A DNA stretch of 64,000 bases from assembly GCA_029718625.1 (NCBI GenBank), contig CM056376.1, forward strand, positions 25,457,130 through 25,521,129, read 5' to 3'. Each line of letters opens with the position of its first letter. The stretch's first letter is position 1. The notes beneath the pieces were generated by a model, which searched no databases, was not told where the DNA came from, and saw only the letters and a program-made list of their open reading frames with translations. Shown here piece by piece: positions 22,801 to 31,525 of this stretch. A program made the position numbers and the translations under genes. The DNA comes from Synaphobranchus kaupii (taxonomy: Eukaryota > Chordata > Actinopteri > Anguilliformes > Synaphobranchidae).

Positions 22801-24078
22801 TCCAGGGGACCCCATCATAAGTTAAAAAGGGTTGTATTGAAAAATATTTTCCCAAATTGTTACAAAGACATTGCATATGAAGTCCAGCCAGGGACCCTCT
22901 ACGGCACCTTCAAGGACCCCCCAGGAGTCCGCAGACCCCTCTGTTGAAAGCCCAGGCTCTGTGATTATCACACACCCTATACTTTCCTATGAGAGAACCA
23001 CCAATTGATTTCACTTACCTCGGATAACCTTTCTGTGATTGTGGAGTGCATTGGGGAAAATGTCGCCGTTTGCTTGTACTTAAATTATGCAATTGGTCTC
23101 CTGCATATCAACTAATGGCCTGTTGCCTTGGGCATGCAAATTTATATAGACAATAATAAAAACAACAAGATGTGCTTTTACAACTGGAGATTATGTTTTT
23201 TATAAGGTTGGTTTTTAGAGCTCTCAAGTCGCACTGCTACAAGCTGCCTTTTTAAAAATTCAATAGATCTTGCCCATATGGCTAATGAACAGGGAAGTGT
23301 GGTCTATCTGCTTCATTACAGAGATAAATGGCCACGTAAAAAACTGTGGTTTCTCGGAATAAGGGAAAAAAATTAATAAATCAACAATCACTGCTTTAAT
23401 GTATCAATGAATCAGGAAAATCACACCAAAACAGCGGAGAGAGAGACAGCCAATCCCTGGCACTTCTTTACACAAAATATGGCCTAAATGTTGTGGGGTG
23501 AGAGGGTGCGGCCTGCATGGTTTTTAGGTGGAGTAAAAATGTAGGCACGCCCTGCACGAGCAGCTCCGGGCCCTACCTGCGGCCCAGTGTGGTAAATGAG
23601 AACCACGGCTCCTTGCTCTGCCACTTTCCTATGTAAATAACGCACGGCTCGCTATGGCAATGACAAAAAAAATTCAGTTTAAGGCTGACACTTTTCTCTC
23701 CGACCATTTTGTTGTCAGGCAAAAAAAATAAACTATGTGGGCGCCCTCATGTAGTGCAGCGCAGTGATTAGGCAGACCCCCCCCCTCCCCCTCTCCCACC
23801 ACATTTCAGGCCAGGCCGGACTGATGAGAGCCGTGGCGTTTTGCCCTTGTCCCGGTAGTGCTGCCAGGCTCCAGACAGGGCCTAGTAGTTGGCGGCTGGC
23901 TCGCGTTTCATCCGGAGACTCAATGCTAACGCTAACGGTAACTCTAAGGAGTACTCACAAAGTACACTGCCCCGAAGCTCCCATGGCCGATTTCGTGCAA
24001 GTCGCAGAAGACTTCCTCGGGGTCATCTTTGAAGAAGAGGTCGGCGAGGTCAGGGTCCTTCAGAGCCCCTTTTCGCAT
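3162..24078 (-). CDS. taok3: TAOK3, serine/threonine kinase TAO3 (5' part, 11 coding exons; 3' part off the left edge)
   Basis: TAO kinase 3 is a STE20-family MAP3K that phosphorylates MKK3/6-type kinases in stress and DNA-damage signalling. Coding exons on the minus strand: 23959-24078, 21028-21099, 19902-20003, 19317-19362, 18931-19027, 18390-18503, 16938-17029, 14866-14959, 10151-10232, 6435-6602, 3162-3353. They sum to 1179 nt with consistent phases and no frameshift, giving residues 1-393. Visible motifs: glycine loop [11 protein letters not shown] (30-40), VAIKK with Lys53, HRDVKAGN with Asp147, DFG at 165-167, activation loop with Ser177, then GTPYWMAPE. The linker reads [10 protein letters not shown] and [14 protein letters not shown], which fits TAOK3 better than TAOK1 or TAOK2. 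The coiled-coil half of the protein (family length about 900 residues) is missing only because the window ends. Head-to-head with SUDS3. The start has methionine followed by [11 protein letters not shown], as in the family. Confidence 0.96.
3378..4505. repeat. 57-bp minisatellite, about 20 units
   Basis: Unit of 57 bp beginning CCTGCTCACGGTCCAGGAGA and ending CCACAAGG, with 18 regular units from 3522 and two diverged ones at 3409 and 3465. Differences are single bases (GTGCC/GAGCC, GCCT/GTCT). Because 57 is three times 19, reading frames stay open on both strands, giving 330-390 residue repeats that are not genes. The array begins about 24 bp upstream of the TAOK3 exon 11 acceptor. Confidence 0.97.
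5114..5445. mobile_element. Tc1-like transposon end fragment
   Basis: CAGTGGTGTTCAAAAAAATA at 5114 and GTGTTCAAAATAATAGCAGT near 5306 are two direct repeats about 190 bp apart, the IR/DR layout of fish Tc1 ends. The transposase and opposite end are missing. Confidence 0.55.
5554..5830. repeat. 277-bp foldback (long imperfect palindrome)
   Basis: ATAGTATGGATCCTAAATGG at 5554 pairs with its reverse complement ending at 5830. The arms, about 100 bp each, share blocks such as GTAAGTCAACAAGGGTCTGA and TACTGTATTTCTGGCAGCAG in opposite orientation. The loop, about 60 bp, is around 5660-5715. Looks like a MITE-type foldback element in TAOK3 intron 10. Confidence 0.85.
6435..6602 (-). CDS. taok3: TAOK3 coding exon 10
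   Basis: 56 codons, phase 0 at both ends, beginning [20 protein letters not shown], continuing [20 protein letters not shown] and ending in an acidic ESQEEEE. This is the TAO-conserved segment just after the kinase domain. The acceptor is CCCACTAG and the donor GTGAGCGG. Confidence 0.96.
6603..8886. other. TAOK3 intron 9, part upstream of the minisatellite
   Basis: Non-coding. It includes a LINE/SINE tail at 6900-6965, C-rich tracts near 7960 and 8324-8340 (17 C), (CA)n near 8479-8520 and (GCAC)n at 8724-8766. No exon recognised. Confidence 0.6.
6900..6965 (+). mobile_element. L2/SINE 3' tail fragment
   Basis: The sequence AAGTCGCTCTGGATAAAAGC followed by TTCAGCTAAATG is the standard teleost L2-type 3' tail, also used by SINEs. 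Only the tail is recognisable. Confidence 0.6.
8887..10158. repeat. 67-bp minisatellite, 19 units, overlapping the TAOK3 exon 9 donor
   Basis: Units of 67 bp (for example at 8898, 8965, 9032, 9099) share CTCAAACAAAGCTCTGATTG and GCTCACTCACTCGCAGTAAC. The last unit runs into exon 9: its TCGCAGTA is the last 8 bases of the exon and its CTCACTCAC is the donor. Each unit thus carries TACTGCGA/GTGAGTGAG on the minus strand. Units of three variants alternate between 9295 and 9890. Confidence 0.97.
10151..10232 (-). CDS. taok3: TAOK3 coding exon 9
   Basis: An 82-nt exon encoding (W)[19 protein letters not shown] then PSSAELLR, the end of the kinase C-lobe. The acceptor is TGCTTGCAG. The donor is CTGCGA/GTGAGTGAG. 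The last 8 exon bases and the donor are also part of the adjoining 67-bp minisatellite (8887-10158). A Tc1 element starts 73 bp upstream of the acceptor. Confidence 0.96.
10306..11928 (-). mobile_element. Tc1-like transposon A, 1.62 kb, near full length
   Basis: Flanked by TA on both sides (10304-10305, 11929-11930). The ends are inverted: CAGTCAAGCCGGAAAGTCTC at 10306 and its complement at 11928 with one mismatch in about 50 bp, and weaker pairing to about 135 bp. The transposase remnant is on the minus strand. It lies in TAOK3 intron 8, ending 73 bp before the exon 9 acceptor. Confidence 0.95.
10509..11528 (-). pseudogene. Tc1 transposase pseudogene (element A)
   Basis: Start [20 protein letters not shown] with a paired-like helix-turn-helix and a GRPAKL linker. 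The catalytic triad is still visible: [19 protein letters not shown] and [10 protein letters not shown] (DD34E). At least three frameshifts (one in a G/C run near 11330) and a premature TAA shortly after ELARIC break it. The expected stop TAG is at 10511-10509. Not functional as written. Confidence 0.92.
11929..12481. other. TAOK3 intron 8 between two Tc1 elements
   Basis: Non-coding. It holds a (CA)n/(GCAC)n-rich stretch at 11940-12030 and nothing else recognisable. Confidence 0.6.
12482..14088 (+). mobile_element. Sleeping Beauty/salmonid-type Tc1 transposon B, 1.61 kb
   Basis: The left end CAGTTGAAGTCAGAAGTTTA follows TA at 12480-12481. The right end is the complement at 14088, followed by CA where TA is expected. 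Inner direct repeats GTCAGAAGTTTACATACACT near 12670 and its complement near 13870 give the IR/DR structure. The transposase is on the plus strand. It lies in TAOK3 intron 8, 0.55 kb from element A and opposite in orientation. Confidence 0.96.
12843..13860 (+). pseudogene. Sleeping Beauty-like transposase pseudogene (element B)
   Basis: Recognisable stretches are [52 protein letters not shown] and [12 protein letters not shown] (the last Asp and Glu of DD34E), with [20 protein letters not shown] for the first Asp. It is inactivated by TGA at codon 4, a 2-base loss around codon 20, a shift near 13130 and another near 13715. The length of 1018 nt is not a multiple of three. Confidence 0.94.
14089..14865. 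other. TAOK3 intron 8, between transposon B and exon 8
   Basis: Non-coding. It includes A-rich and (TAA)n tracts at 14268-14310 and a (TG)n followed by 22 G at 14397-14440. Confidence 0.6.
14866..14959 (-). CDS. taok3: TAOK3 coding exon 8
   Basis: A 94-nt exon encoding [20 protein letters not shown] then [11 protein letters not shown] and two bases of Trp246. The acceptor is TCCCATAG and the donor GTAAGTCG. The Pro-Pro-Leu codons contain a run of seven C (minus strand) but the frame is intact. It lies between the Sleeping Beauty-like element (12482-14088) and the hAT-like MITE (15195-15417). Confidence 0.95.
15195..15417. mobile_element. hAT-like MITE copy 1 (223 bp)
   Basis: Ends CAGGGTATGAAATTAAC and, complemented, CGGGATGTGAAATTAAC form imperfect TIRs. 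It is flanked by TTAATAGC and TTAATAAC, a 7/8 match expected of an 8-bp hAT duplication. Internal CACCAGCCATTTTCAACATT is shared with the copy at 59081-59274, which is in the opposite orientation. Confidence 0.75.
15541..16493 (-). mobile_element. Degraded Tc1-like transposon C
   Basis: The right end is TACAGGGGGTGGACAAAATA read on the minus strand, next to TA at 16494-16495. Minus-strand remnants include [19 protein letters not shown] (helix-turn-helix region), [16 protein letters not shown] and [20 protein letters not shown]. Multiple stops and shifts; the left end is not identifiable. Confidence 0.8.
16600..16865. mobile_element. MITE with about 30-bp TIRs
   Basis: The left end CAGGGGCATGCAACCCTGGT is matched by the complement of the right end, CATGGGTAGGCAACCCCGGT, and both continue CCTGGAG. 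No clear target duplication remains. 73 bp from TAOK3 exon 7. Confidence 0.7.
16938..17029 (-). CDS. taok3: TAOK3 coding exon 7
   Basis: A 92-nt exon encoding [20 protein letters not shown] then [10 protein letters not shown]: the APE motif and helix F. The acceptor is ATTTTGCAG and the donor GTGAGCGC. Phase 2 in, phase 1 out. Confidence 0.96.
17460..18083 (+). mobile_element. L2-like LINE 3' fragment
   Basis: The plus strand encodes, with shifts, the end of an L2-type reverse transcriptase: the LHWLPV-like segment near 17500, [20 protein letters not shown] near 17530-17590 and LPPPPSVSK. The 3' tail TCGCTTTGGATAAAAGCGTC and a short (TGTAA) repeat end the element at 18083. Lies in TAOK3 intron 6. 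Confidence 0.85.
18084..18345. repeat. Possible SINE-like sequence and G-run
   Basis: GGGTTCGAGACC near 18196 looks like a pol III B box. No convincing A box or tail was found. A G-rich run occupies 18297-18340. Confidence 0.3.
18390..18503 (-). CDS. taok3: TAOK3 coding exon 6 (catalytic and activation loops)
   Basis: A 114-nt exon encoding [20 protein letters not shown] then [17 protein letters not shown] and two bases of Trp184. It holds the catalytic Asp147, the DFG Asp165 and the autophosphorylation-site Ser177 known in TAOK3. The acceptor is TTTCGCAG and the donor GTGAGAGC. Confidence 0.97.
18931..19027 (-). CDS. taok3: TAOK3 coding exon 5
   Basis: A 97-nt exon encoding [20 protein letters not shown] followed by [12 protein letters not shown] and two bases of Arg146. 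This is helix E up to the catalytic loop. The acceptor is TGCAATCAG and the donor GTGAGGTG. Phase 1 in, phase 2 out. Confidence 0.96.
19317..19362 (-). CDS. taok3: TAOK3 coding exon 4
   Basis: A 46-nt exon encoding [15 protein letters not shown] plus the first base of the next codon. This is the kinase hinge. The acceptor is CTTTCAG and the donor GTATGATG. Phase 0 in, phase 1 out. Confidence 0.95.
19778..19880. repeat. (GA)n microsatellite, a (CT)n tract in TAOK3 intron 3
   Basis: About 100 bp of almost pure GA on the plus strand. In the TAOK3 transcript it is a CU tract beginning about 25 bases after the exon 3 donor. Confidence 0.97.
19902..20003 (-). CDS. taok3: TAOK3 coding exon 3
   Basis: 34 codons, phase 0 at both ends, beginning [20 protein letters not shown] and ending KENTAW. 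It encodes helix C and beta 4-5 of the kinase N-lobe. The acceptor is CGCACAG and the donor GTACGTAC. A long pyrimidine (CT)n tract starts about 25 bases into the following intron. Confidence 0.96.
20352..20520. mobile_element. Truncated MITE (TTAACCCTTTGA family), copy 1
   Basis: Starts TTAACCCTTTGAACAGTAGG and shares TTACCAGT-GTGAT and GTTAAGAACATTC with the complete copy at 41563-41700. The right TIR is missing; the MITE at 20521 follows directly. Confidence 0.65.
20521..21013. mobile_element. 493-bp MITE with 36-bp TIRs beside the TAOK3 exon 2 donor
   Basis: TAAAGGCCAGTTCAGACCAA at 20521 (continuing AGATTTGCGACGCAAC) is repeated inverted at 20978-21013 with no mismatch seen. The layout, with TA or TAA-type flanks, is that of a non-autonomous DNA transposon, possibly PIF/Harbinger-like. 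No coding sequence. It ends 14 bases from the exon 2 boundary. Confidence 0.85.
21028..21099 (-). CDS. taok3: TAOK3 coding exon 2
   Basis: 24 codons, phase 0 at both ends, encoding [20 protein letters not shown] and then QTTE. It contains the ATP-anchoring lysine (Lys53 in VAIKK). The acceptor on the minus strand is ACATCAG and the donor is GTGAGAGG. A MITE ends only 14 bases beyond the donor (see 20521-21013). Confidence 0.96.
21100..23958. other. TAOK3 intron 1 (between coding exons 1 and 2)
   Basis: Non-coding. The segment 22180-22760 resembles a common teleost dispersed repeat (TTTTTTCAATGCAAGTCAAT and TACGTCCATATTTGTGTACA), not delimited. C-runs occur at 21364-21376. Nothing else recognised. 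Confidence 0.5.
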
Positions 24079-24162
24079 GGAGGATGGCATTATGGGATAG
24101 ACAGTACCGTGTGACTCCACTGGCTGCTCTTCATCGACGAGCCCGGCATTGGCGATCAGTAC
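23959..24162 (-). CDS. taok3: TAOK3 coding exon 1 (start codon exon, part 5' UTR)
   Basis: The ATG is at 24078-24076 and the CDS runs to 23959 (40 codons, phase 0), ending at ...GAVYF. The donor reads GTGAGTAC just below 23959. 5' UTR continues to 24162, where the minus strand reads CTCTCCACAG, a good acceptor, so at least one upstream non-coding exon exists. The exon encodes the N-terminal lobe start, including the glycine-rich loop. Confidence 0.95.
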
Positions 24163-27100
24163 CTGTGGAGAGACGGTGAGAAGTCAGTGCCCCCCCCGCG
24201 GGGTACCGCCGGCGAAGTCCACATTCGACACGCCCTGCAACCGCTCATGTTGAGCCGAGTCAGCTTTCGTGTTCAGAGGGGCACTTCCTGTTTAAATCAT
24301 TCCCTTTTGTAACAGCCATTTAGACTGAAGGCCCCAGGTTCACCAAAAAACCTGGTCATGTGACCTGTTCACAGCGAGACGCCCAATAGTAACTCGAGGT
24401 TGTCGTCAGCCCCCCGACTCTGCTGGGACGCTTCCACTCCCTATCAAGCCGTGTGGATTATTCACAGGACGCATACTGTGTATATTTGTCACAGCGTGTG
24501 TGTGTGCGTGTGTTTGTCTCTGTGTGTGAGCGTGCGTGGCGATGACGCATGTGCGGGGGGCGGAGAGGAGGGCATCATGGGACGTGTGCTCACTGTCTGG
24601 TACTCATTGCTCATTGGACCACGTGGCCAGACTGGGGACTGCGCAGACCCAGCTGCAGGTAGGGCAGCGGTGAGTCACCGGGGCAGCTGGGAGCTCCGGA
24701 GGAGGCAGCGCGGGTGCTGGGAACGCACAAACCAATGTGGAGGGTCGCACGACTCCGCCACGTTCAGTCACGCAACGCACCGCGCGGTGGGCGGTCTAAC
24801 GGAGGCGTGCCCTCGGGCCCAACATCAAGTCCGTTTCACTCTCCCAATTTTCATTCTATTCTGATATCAAAGCACAAGATGAGAGCCACTGGGCTGAATC
24901 AGGACTTTCTTTTTTTCTTTCTTTTGGGAGACATTATTCAGGACTAAGGCCAAGTACTAGCGGCCCCAGAGGCATTTAGGGTAGGTAAACCCACTTCCTG
25001 TTTAATAAGGAAAATCACATCCCTACTAAATTAATGTTATGTAAAAGACAAAGAAAAATTTCAACTGAAAGGACGCCATTCAAAATGAGTATAAACGTCT
25101 GACTGTCTTTCTACAGGCGGTCAGCAGGGATGTGTGATATTTCTCCAGAATGCGTGAGACTCGCCAGGCTCATAATAAGGGCTTAAAGGTCACTTTCACA
25201 CCTTTGGACATGGTGTTATGAATGACATACATCAGAACCATAATGCATAAACAACCTGGCAATATCCTCTTAATTATTTGCTCAGTATTTCCAAGCGTGT
25301 GGGCAAAATGGAAAAAATAAATAAATAATAATTAAAAAAAAGACAAAATGAAACATGGCTTTTATTCCATGTGATTCCAGGAATGAAGCTTTGAGAAGCT
25401 AATCACCGTTTCTTGTCGCCATGGTTCTGTGATCGTTCTTTACAGCCATTTACTGCGTCCATAGTTCAGTGCGGACCGCGAGTGGCCTGGACTGTCCTGC
25501 CTGAGTGGCAAGACATTTCCCTCCAATCACTACCTGTCTGATAGACTCTTTAAGCCCCAGTCAGGAGGATATGTGGAAGCCTTCCCTGGTCCCTTCTCTC
25601 TGATGCACCAACAGCAGCTTGTGTCTCTCTGTTGCATCACTTGTCTCCGCTCTCCCATTGAGCCCCGATGTTGAGCGACCGTTTCAAATAAAACCTGACG
25701 TAAGCCAGAGCTAAAACTGGATATTCTTCTCCCCAGCAGATAACGGGGAAGGGGGGGGGGGGGTAAAGAACTGCTCCATTTTAGCAGCACCGTTAACATT
25801 TCAAAGTAAAAAAATTAATAAATAAAAATAATAATAATAATATGCAAGAAAAAAGAAAAAAAAAAAGGGTCAGAGTAAAAACAGAGCAAATGAAGTCACG
25901 TGTCTTCTCTGAGGGTCTCCTACGGAAAACACGGAGACTCCCACACCCCCCCAAACCCCACCTCCCTCCTGCTTCTCTCGCTTTCTGAACTGATGAAATG
26001 ATGCAACGAGGCAACAACAGGTTGTAACAGCATCCAGTCTGCCCATTTGCAGCATTTTGATGAATAATGGTGTTTGTGTGGACGCTCGCAGAAGGAGAGT
26101 GATGTGGACACGAGCTTAGTCAGATTAGGCAAGTGGGCGAGGAGGGGGTTGGGGGGGTGTGGAAGTAGTGTGGTGAGTGGGAGGGGTGAGGGGGTCAGGG
26201 TTGCTGGAGGGGGGGGGGGGGGTCTCTGTGTTGCTTATATTTGTTTCTCACGTTGCGGAGTAACCCCCCCCTAAAAGAAACCACACTCACATTACTAATT
26301 TATCTGAAAATGTGTTTCTAAGAAGAAAAAAAAAAAGCCTATCAGAGTGCTGAATAATGCATTGGGCCTGACACACCGAGGTCAGCATGCTTTCGGGAGC
26401 TGCGCATCTGTGCGCCGTCGACCTTGGCACGCGCAATGGTGCCCGAGCGTGACAGTGGGGTGAGTGTGTGTGTGTGTGTGTGTGGGGGGGGGGGGGGTGT
26501 GTGTGTGGGGGGGGGGGGGGGGGGGGGGGTGTACGTGTGACGCGCTGTTCCGGAAGCACCTCGTTCTCTAGGACCAAAAAATGTGTGGGCTCCTTCTTTT
26601 TTTAAAAACTCCCACCGGTTTTTAAAAAACAGCGCCCCAAGCCTTAATAGCTCATGGGAGAGGTATTTATGAAACAGGGATTCAGTACCACACAGTTGGA
26701 AGCCTTGTTTGGTTGTTCTACACTTAACAGCTATCAAATAGATTAATAAATGGGTAACTGCACACTACGGCTAACCAGGCACTGGATTAGCAAATCTTCT
26801 GGTGTAAGAAATAGAAATGTTGTATTGCTCATCCAGCATTGACAATGCAGTACTGACAAAAAGGTTCAGAGCTTTTCTAATTAGGGCTGACTGGTCAATA
26901 CGGTGGTATGAAAAAAATGTTAGGGCATGTAATTTGGTACTAAAATCAAACTGAAGGACGCAGACCAAATTCATTCAAGACATATTTTTAACTTTTGATT
27001 ATTCACCCAGTAAATAATTATGTGAAACATAATAATTAATTATAACATAAATAATTAAAGGTGTACAAATAAATTCAGATTATGGTTTACAGTAGCCTGA

Positions 27101-30100
27101 AATAAAACACCCTCAACCCTTCCTCACCCTGCCTCCTCCTCCTCCTCCTCCTCCTCCTCCTCCTCCTCCACCCCACTGAAAAAAAGCCCTGCGCCTCCCC
27201 CAGCAGGAGAACCGTTCCTCGGATTCCTGACTGGCTCCTTGTGACTCAGCAGCCTGTATCGCTCGTGGCGGATCTGGAGCAAGCCAGAGCAAGAAAAGGC
27301 CTGCACGCGTCTCCTTCGCCCCGCTTTAATTCCAAATGACTGCTCCTTGAAGGAGCAACGCGGCAGCTTTAGAGCGCCATCGGCGAGCGCGGAGAATCCA
27401 TTCCGGACGCGTCCACGGGAGTGTAATTAAACCAGAGGGGGGAGGGGTAGGGGTGATGGGAGGCTGACTGGAGGTAGCCAAATGTGGATATTTAAAAGTA
27501 TTTATTTACTTATTTAAATTTTTTTGTTGCGAATGCACATTACCTTTTAAAATGAGCGACGGGGATTGCTCTCCGGGCCTCCCTCGCGTCTACAGCCTGG
27601 ACTGCATTTTCGGGTTTGAGAGAGCCGACAAAATACCTGCGGAAGAGGGACAGGTGTGAGCCACAGGGGGGTAACTGGGGGGGGGGGGGGGGGGGGGTAA
27701 TTCTTTTTGAGCCAAAAATAAAGGAGGGGGGGAGAAAATGCCATTACTGACAGTCTTAGCCCACTCACACCCATAAGACAATCCACTGTTCTGCTTGTTG
27801 TCTGCATGCAAACATGTGGCCTTTGACCCCTGTCCCGTTGCAGCGTTTACTTTTAACGCCACACGCACTCTACCATACATTAGTTTGTTCTGCACAAAAC
27901 AAAAGCTGGGAACTGGTTTAAAAAAAGGGATTTTAATAATAAAAGAAGAAAGAGAGGAGAAGAACAAAGTGCTGGTCTGAGTGTTCCTGAATCATTCATG
28001 GCTGAGCCGGAGCCACGGAAGGCCCCTCAAAGCCGAGGTGTCCTTCTCCTAAACGTACGCTTCCCAGGGAATAAAAGAAAAAGCGTCCGCTAGGGGATGG
28101 CCAGGACCCTCAGGAGAGCCAGGCAGGTGTGGGGAGGGGAGGGGGGGGGGGGGGGGGGGGGGTGGCAGAGTGGGGAAAAAAAATAAATAAAAAATGTGAG
28201 TGACTCACCGGGTCAGGTCCGCAACGGCTCGCGGCCGATGGCCAGGGACGGATATTCTATTTACAGTGAGGGTCACATGATTTATATCAGAACGCAAGGG
28301 CAAAGCGCCGCTCAAGGATGAACCAGGAGACAGAGGGGCTTTTTCGGTGGCAGTCTCCTGTTTGATTACTTCCCCTGATTCTTTCTTTTCCAGGATGATA
28401 TTAAGCTGATTCCAGTGCTGGTGTGTGTGTGTGTGTGGGGGGGGGTAAAAGATTAATTGGAACAGAAGGCCCGGGTGGCGTTCAGTGTCGCTTCTTGGAT
28501 CACCGTGATTTACTCCAGTGCACTGGCTGGGGGGAGTTCAATCTCCTCTTGAAATGATTCAAGTGGCGGAGAAAAATAATAAAAAAAAGAAATTTAAAAA
28601 ATAGCGGCTTCCGATTGCGTGTGCAATGCCGTCACTGGCCATCACTGGTCCTCTGCCGTTTTACCCATTTTGAGGCAGCCGCTAAAACTTCAGAAGTTTC
28701 ATTCTGCTGTCCAGCAGGGTTGGCGTCGTTTTCCTTTCAACCCAGGAAATTAATTGAAATTCGAATTAATTTAATCGACACGCAAAAAATGCCCATACAG
28801 GATTTTTCCTGTTAATAACTCAAATTTCAGTTTGTTTCACTGAAGAGAAATGTAATTGACCCTGACTTTCCAGACTACAAACAAACCAGTAATAAAAACA
28901 TGCCCGGGTGTCTACAGTTCAACCCAGACCAAAACAAAACTAAATGAACCGGACCAAAACAAACAAAAAAAAGCGTAAAGGATCGATCACCAAGCTCAGA
29001 ATACTGGAACTGCAACAACAACTTCTGAGGGCGAGTGGAAAAAGTGGAACTAGCTAAACTCCCAACTCCATTTCTCATGCATCTCATGCACGTGGCTGAT
29101 AGTGTCACAGTTTTACAGATGAGTCATTTGCTATCAGGGCAGGCGTTAAAGAGAAAGAGCGTGAGTCTAAGAGCGGCGAGTCTTTTAAGAGCTCACACTT
29201 AGCGGACACAGACGGACAGAATTGCCAGGAGGAGCAGGGAGGCAAAGGGCCCCAAGGGGTGATGGTTGGTGGAGGTTTTCTGGGAGGGAGGGGGGCCATG
29301 CGTGTGCTCGGTCTCATCTGCCTGCTTGGACAAAATGCTAAAACCGTGATCGTCCAAGAAAGATTTTGGGTTCTACTGGTATTCAATCGAAAAACCCTGC
29401 TCAACTTCAATGGGCAAATAACAGGCCTTAATCGGTCCAAGTTACACAGGGATCACACTGTTTCGGATAACTTGGTGGGTTGGGGTCGGGAAAGTCAAGC
29501 AGGAATCAAGGTTAACCATCCGCGGTTCAGGGTTACAAAATTACTTCTGAAAAGTCGGAAAACAACTGGCGTAACTTGGGCCCAAAGCCTGTAAACTGCA
29601 TGAGGAATGTGGATCTGCAGGTTCTCGCCAGAGTGTTAGGGTGCCGTACAAATAACCAACACCGGTTTCTATGGTTACCACTACCACTACATCATAAGGT
29701 GCCCCACAACTTCAATGTACTGAGCACTGAGCTCCACCATCTAAAGCAGTGAGCGCTTCCCAAATTGTGGGTTGTGAGAGCAGCAGAAACCGGTCACAAG
29801 ATCGTTACATACGCCACAAGTTAATTTCCCGTATATTCTTACTTGTTTCAAAAGGCATTACTGGTCAAATTAAACACTGCAGTTGTTACATGACTGTACA
29901 AGCACTTCTGACATGTTGAGAGAAAACAGTAAAAATCTCAAGACCTTATCCAAAAGTGCACCACAATTTAATAGGACATAAGAACATAATCAAGCCATTC
30001 AGCCCATCTACGTTTATCTACAAACTAGAGTATGTAGCACTTGCTATTTAGCTATCTGCTCATTCTGTGGATCACGTCTTGAAATGTTTGGAGACCCACT

Positions 30101-30870
30101 GGTTCAAAGCACCCCGCTTTCTCACTATGTACATGTAAACGCCGTTCTTACTCCTGATAAGTACTCCCAAAACATATGTGGAATCGGCCTGGCTGTATAC
30201 AGGCTTACAACAGCGTCATGAAGTGTCATTCTCATTCCACATGCATAAAGCAGTCGTGTGCTAAGCCCTACGTATATCACGTTGAGGGCCGACACCACCG
30301 TCTCATCGTTGACCCTCTGCGCGTGAAGTTGGCTTTTTCACATCGTCCATCAGATTTTATGGCCCACCCGCTCAGAGTGGTAAAATGGCTGGGTAGAGGC
30401 TTATCCTCTGGTCTGCTGGGCTCGTAGCTACATGCTAACAGAAAGGAAACAAACAAGCATTGCTCCACACCCAAGCCAGTAAATATTTAAATGCCGTTGT
30501 TGCGCCTGACTCTCCCTTTTCTGAAGAGGACTTCACAAACCTATTAGTGAGAGATAATTGTGAGCAACAACGCTCCGACAGCCTCAAAGAACAGAAGAAG
30601 AAAAAAAGCACGATTTTTCCTAGTTGTTGTCCTCAGACAAACCTTCCTTGCTGGTTCAGGAAAACCCATAAATAAAAAAAGAAAAATAATTCACAAAAAA
30701 TAAAGAATAAAAAACAGAAAGGGTAGTAACAGTGAACCAGTGCAAGAAGGGGTGAGCAGAACAAGTCAATTATTATTATTTTTTTTTTGGGGGGGGGGGT
30801 CTTATGATTTCAGGTGAAATTTCAGCGTCCCTCAAGGTCTACTCTCAAACACCCCAAGGACCGCTGTGGG
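24163..30870. other. TAOK3 5' intron, first part
   Basis: No exon recognised. Long G-runs occur at 26484-26497, 26507-26529, 27677-27697 and 28141-28162, with a (TCC)n at 27130-27168. ACATAAGAACATAATCAAGC near 29978 resembles a dispersed repeat. Reading frames here have no recognisable product. Confidence 0.5.
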
Positions 30871-30872
30871 GT

Positions 30873-31525
30873 GTTCTTAGTTTGATCTGTGGAACCACAT
30901 GTTCCTTATTTGCTCTGTAGAAGCACACATTCCTTATTTGCTCTGTAGAACCACACGTTCCTTATTCGCTCTGTAGAACCACATGTTCCTTATTGGCTCT
31001 GTAGAACCGCACGTTCCTTATTCGCTCTGTAGAACCGCACATTCCTTATTTGCTCTGTAGAACCACACATTCCTTATTGGCTCTGTAGAACCACACATTC
31101 CTTATTGGCTCTGTAGAAGCACACATTCCTTATTCGCTTTGTAGAAGCACACATTCCTTATTGCCTCTGTAGAACCACACATTCCTTATTGGCTCTGTAG
31201 AACCACACATTCCTTATTCGCTTTGTAGAACCACACATTCCTTATTGGCTCTGTAGAAGCACACATTCCTTATTGGCTCTGTAGAACCACACATTCCTTA
31301 TTGGCTCTGTAGAAGCACACATTCCTTATTGGCTCTGTAGAACCACACATTCCTTATTGGCTCTGTAGAACCACACATTCCTTATTTGCTCTGTAGAACC
31401 ACACGTTCCTTGCTCGCTCCGCATTCGCTCTGTGGAACCGCACCTGCCAGGTTCACTCTGTAGAACCACATGTTCCTAACTCGCTCTGTGGAACCGCACG
31501 TTCCTAACTCGCTCTTTGGAACCAC
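30873..31525. repeat. 28-bp minisatellite, about 23 units
   Basis: Unit ACATTCCTTATTGGCTCTGT followed by AGAACCAC, at 28-bp spacing. Variants alternate GGCT/CGCT/TGCT and ACC/AGC. The outer units are more diverged. Lies in the TAOK3 5' intron. Confidence 0.95.

Noticed and set aside
22180..22950. Possible hAT or SINE element in TAOK3 intron 1
   Set aside because: Words resemble common teleost repeats, but no ends or target duplication could be defined, so only noted within the intron entry.
30873..31525. Regular short repeats resembling a CRISPR array
   Set aside because: The units are contiguous with no spacers, and the genome is vertebrate.
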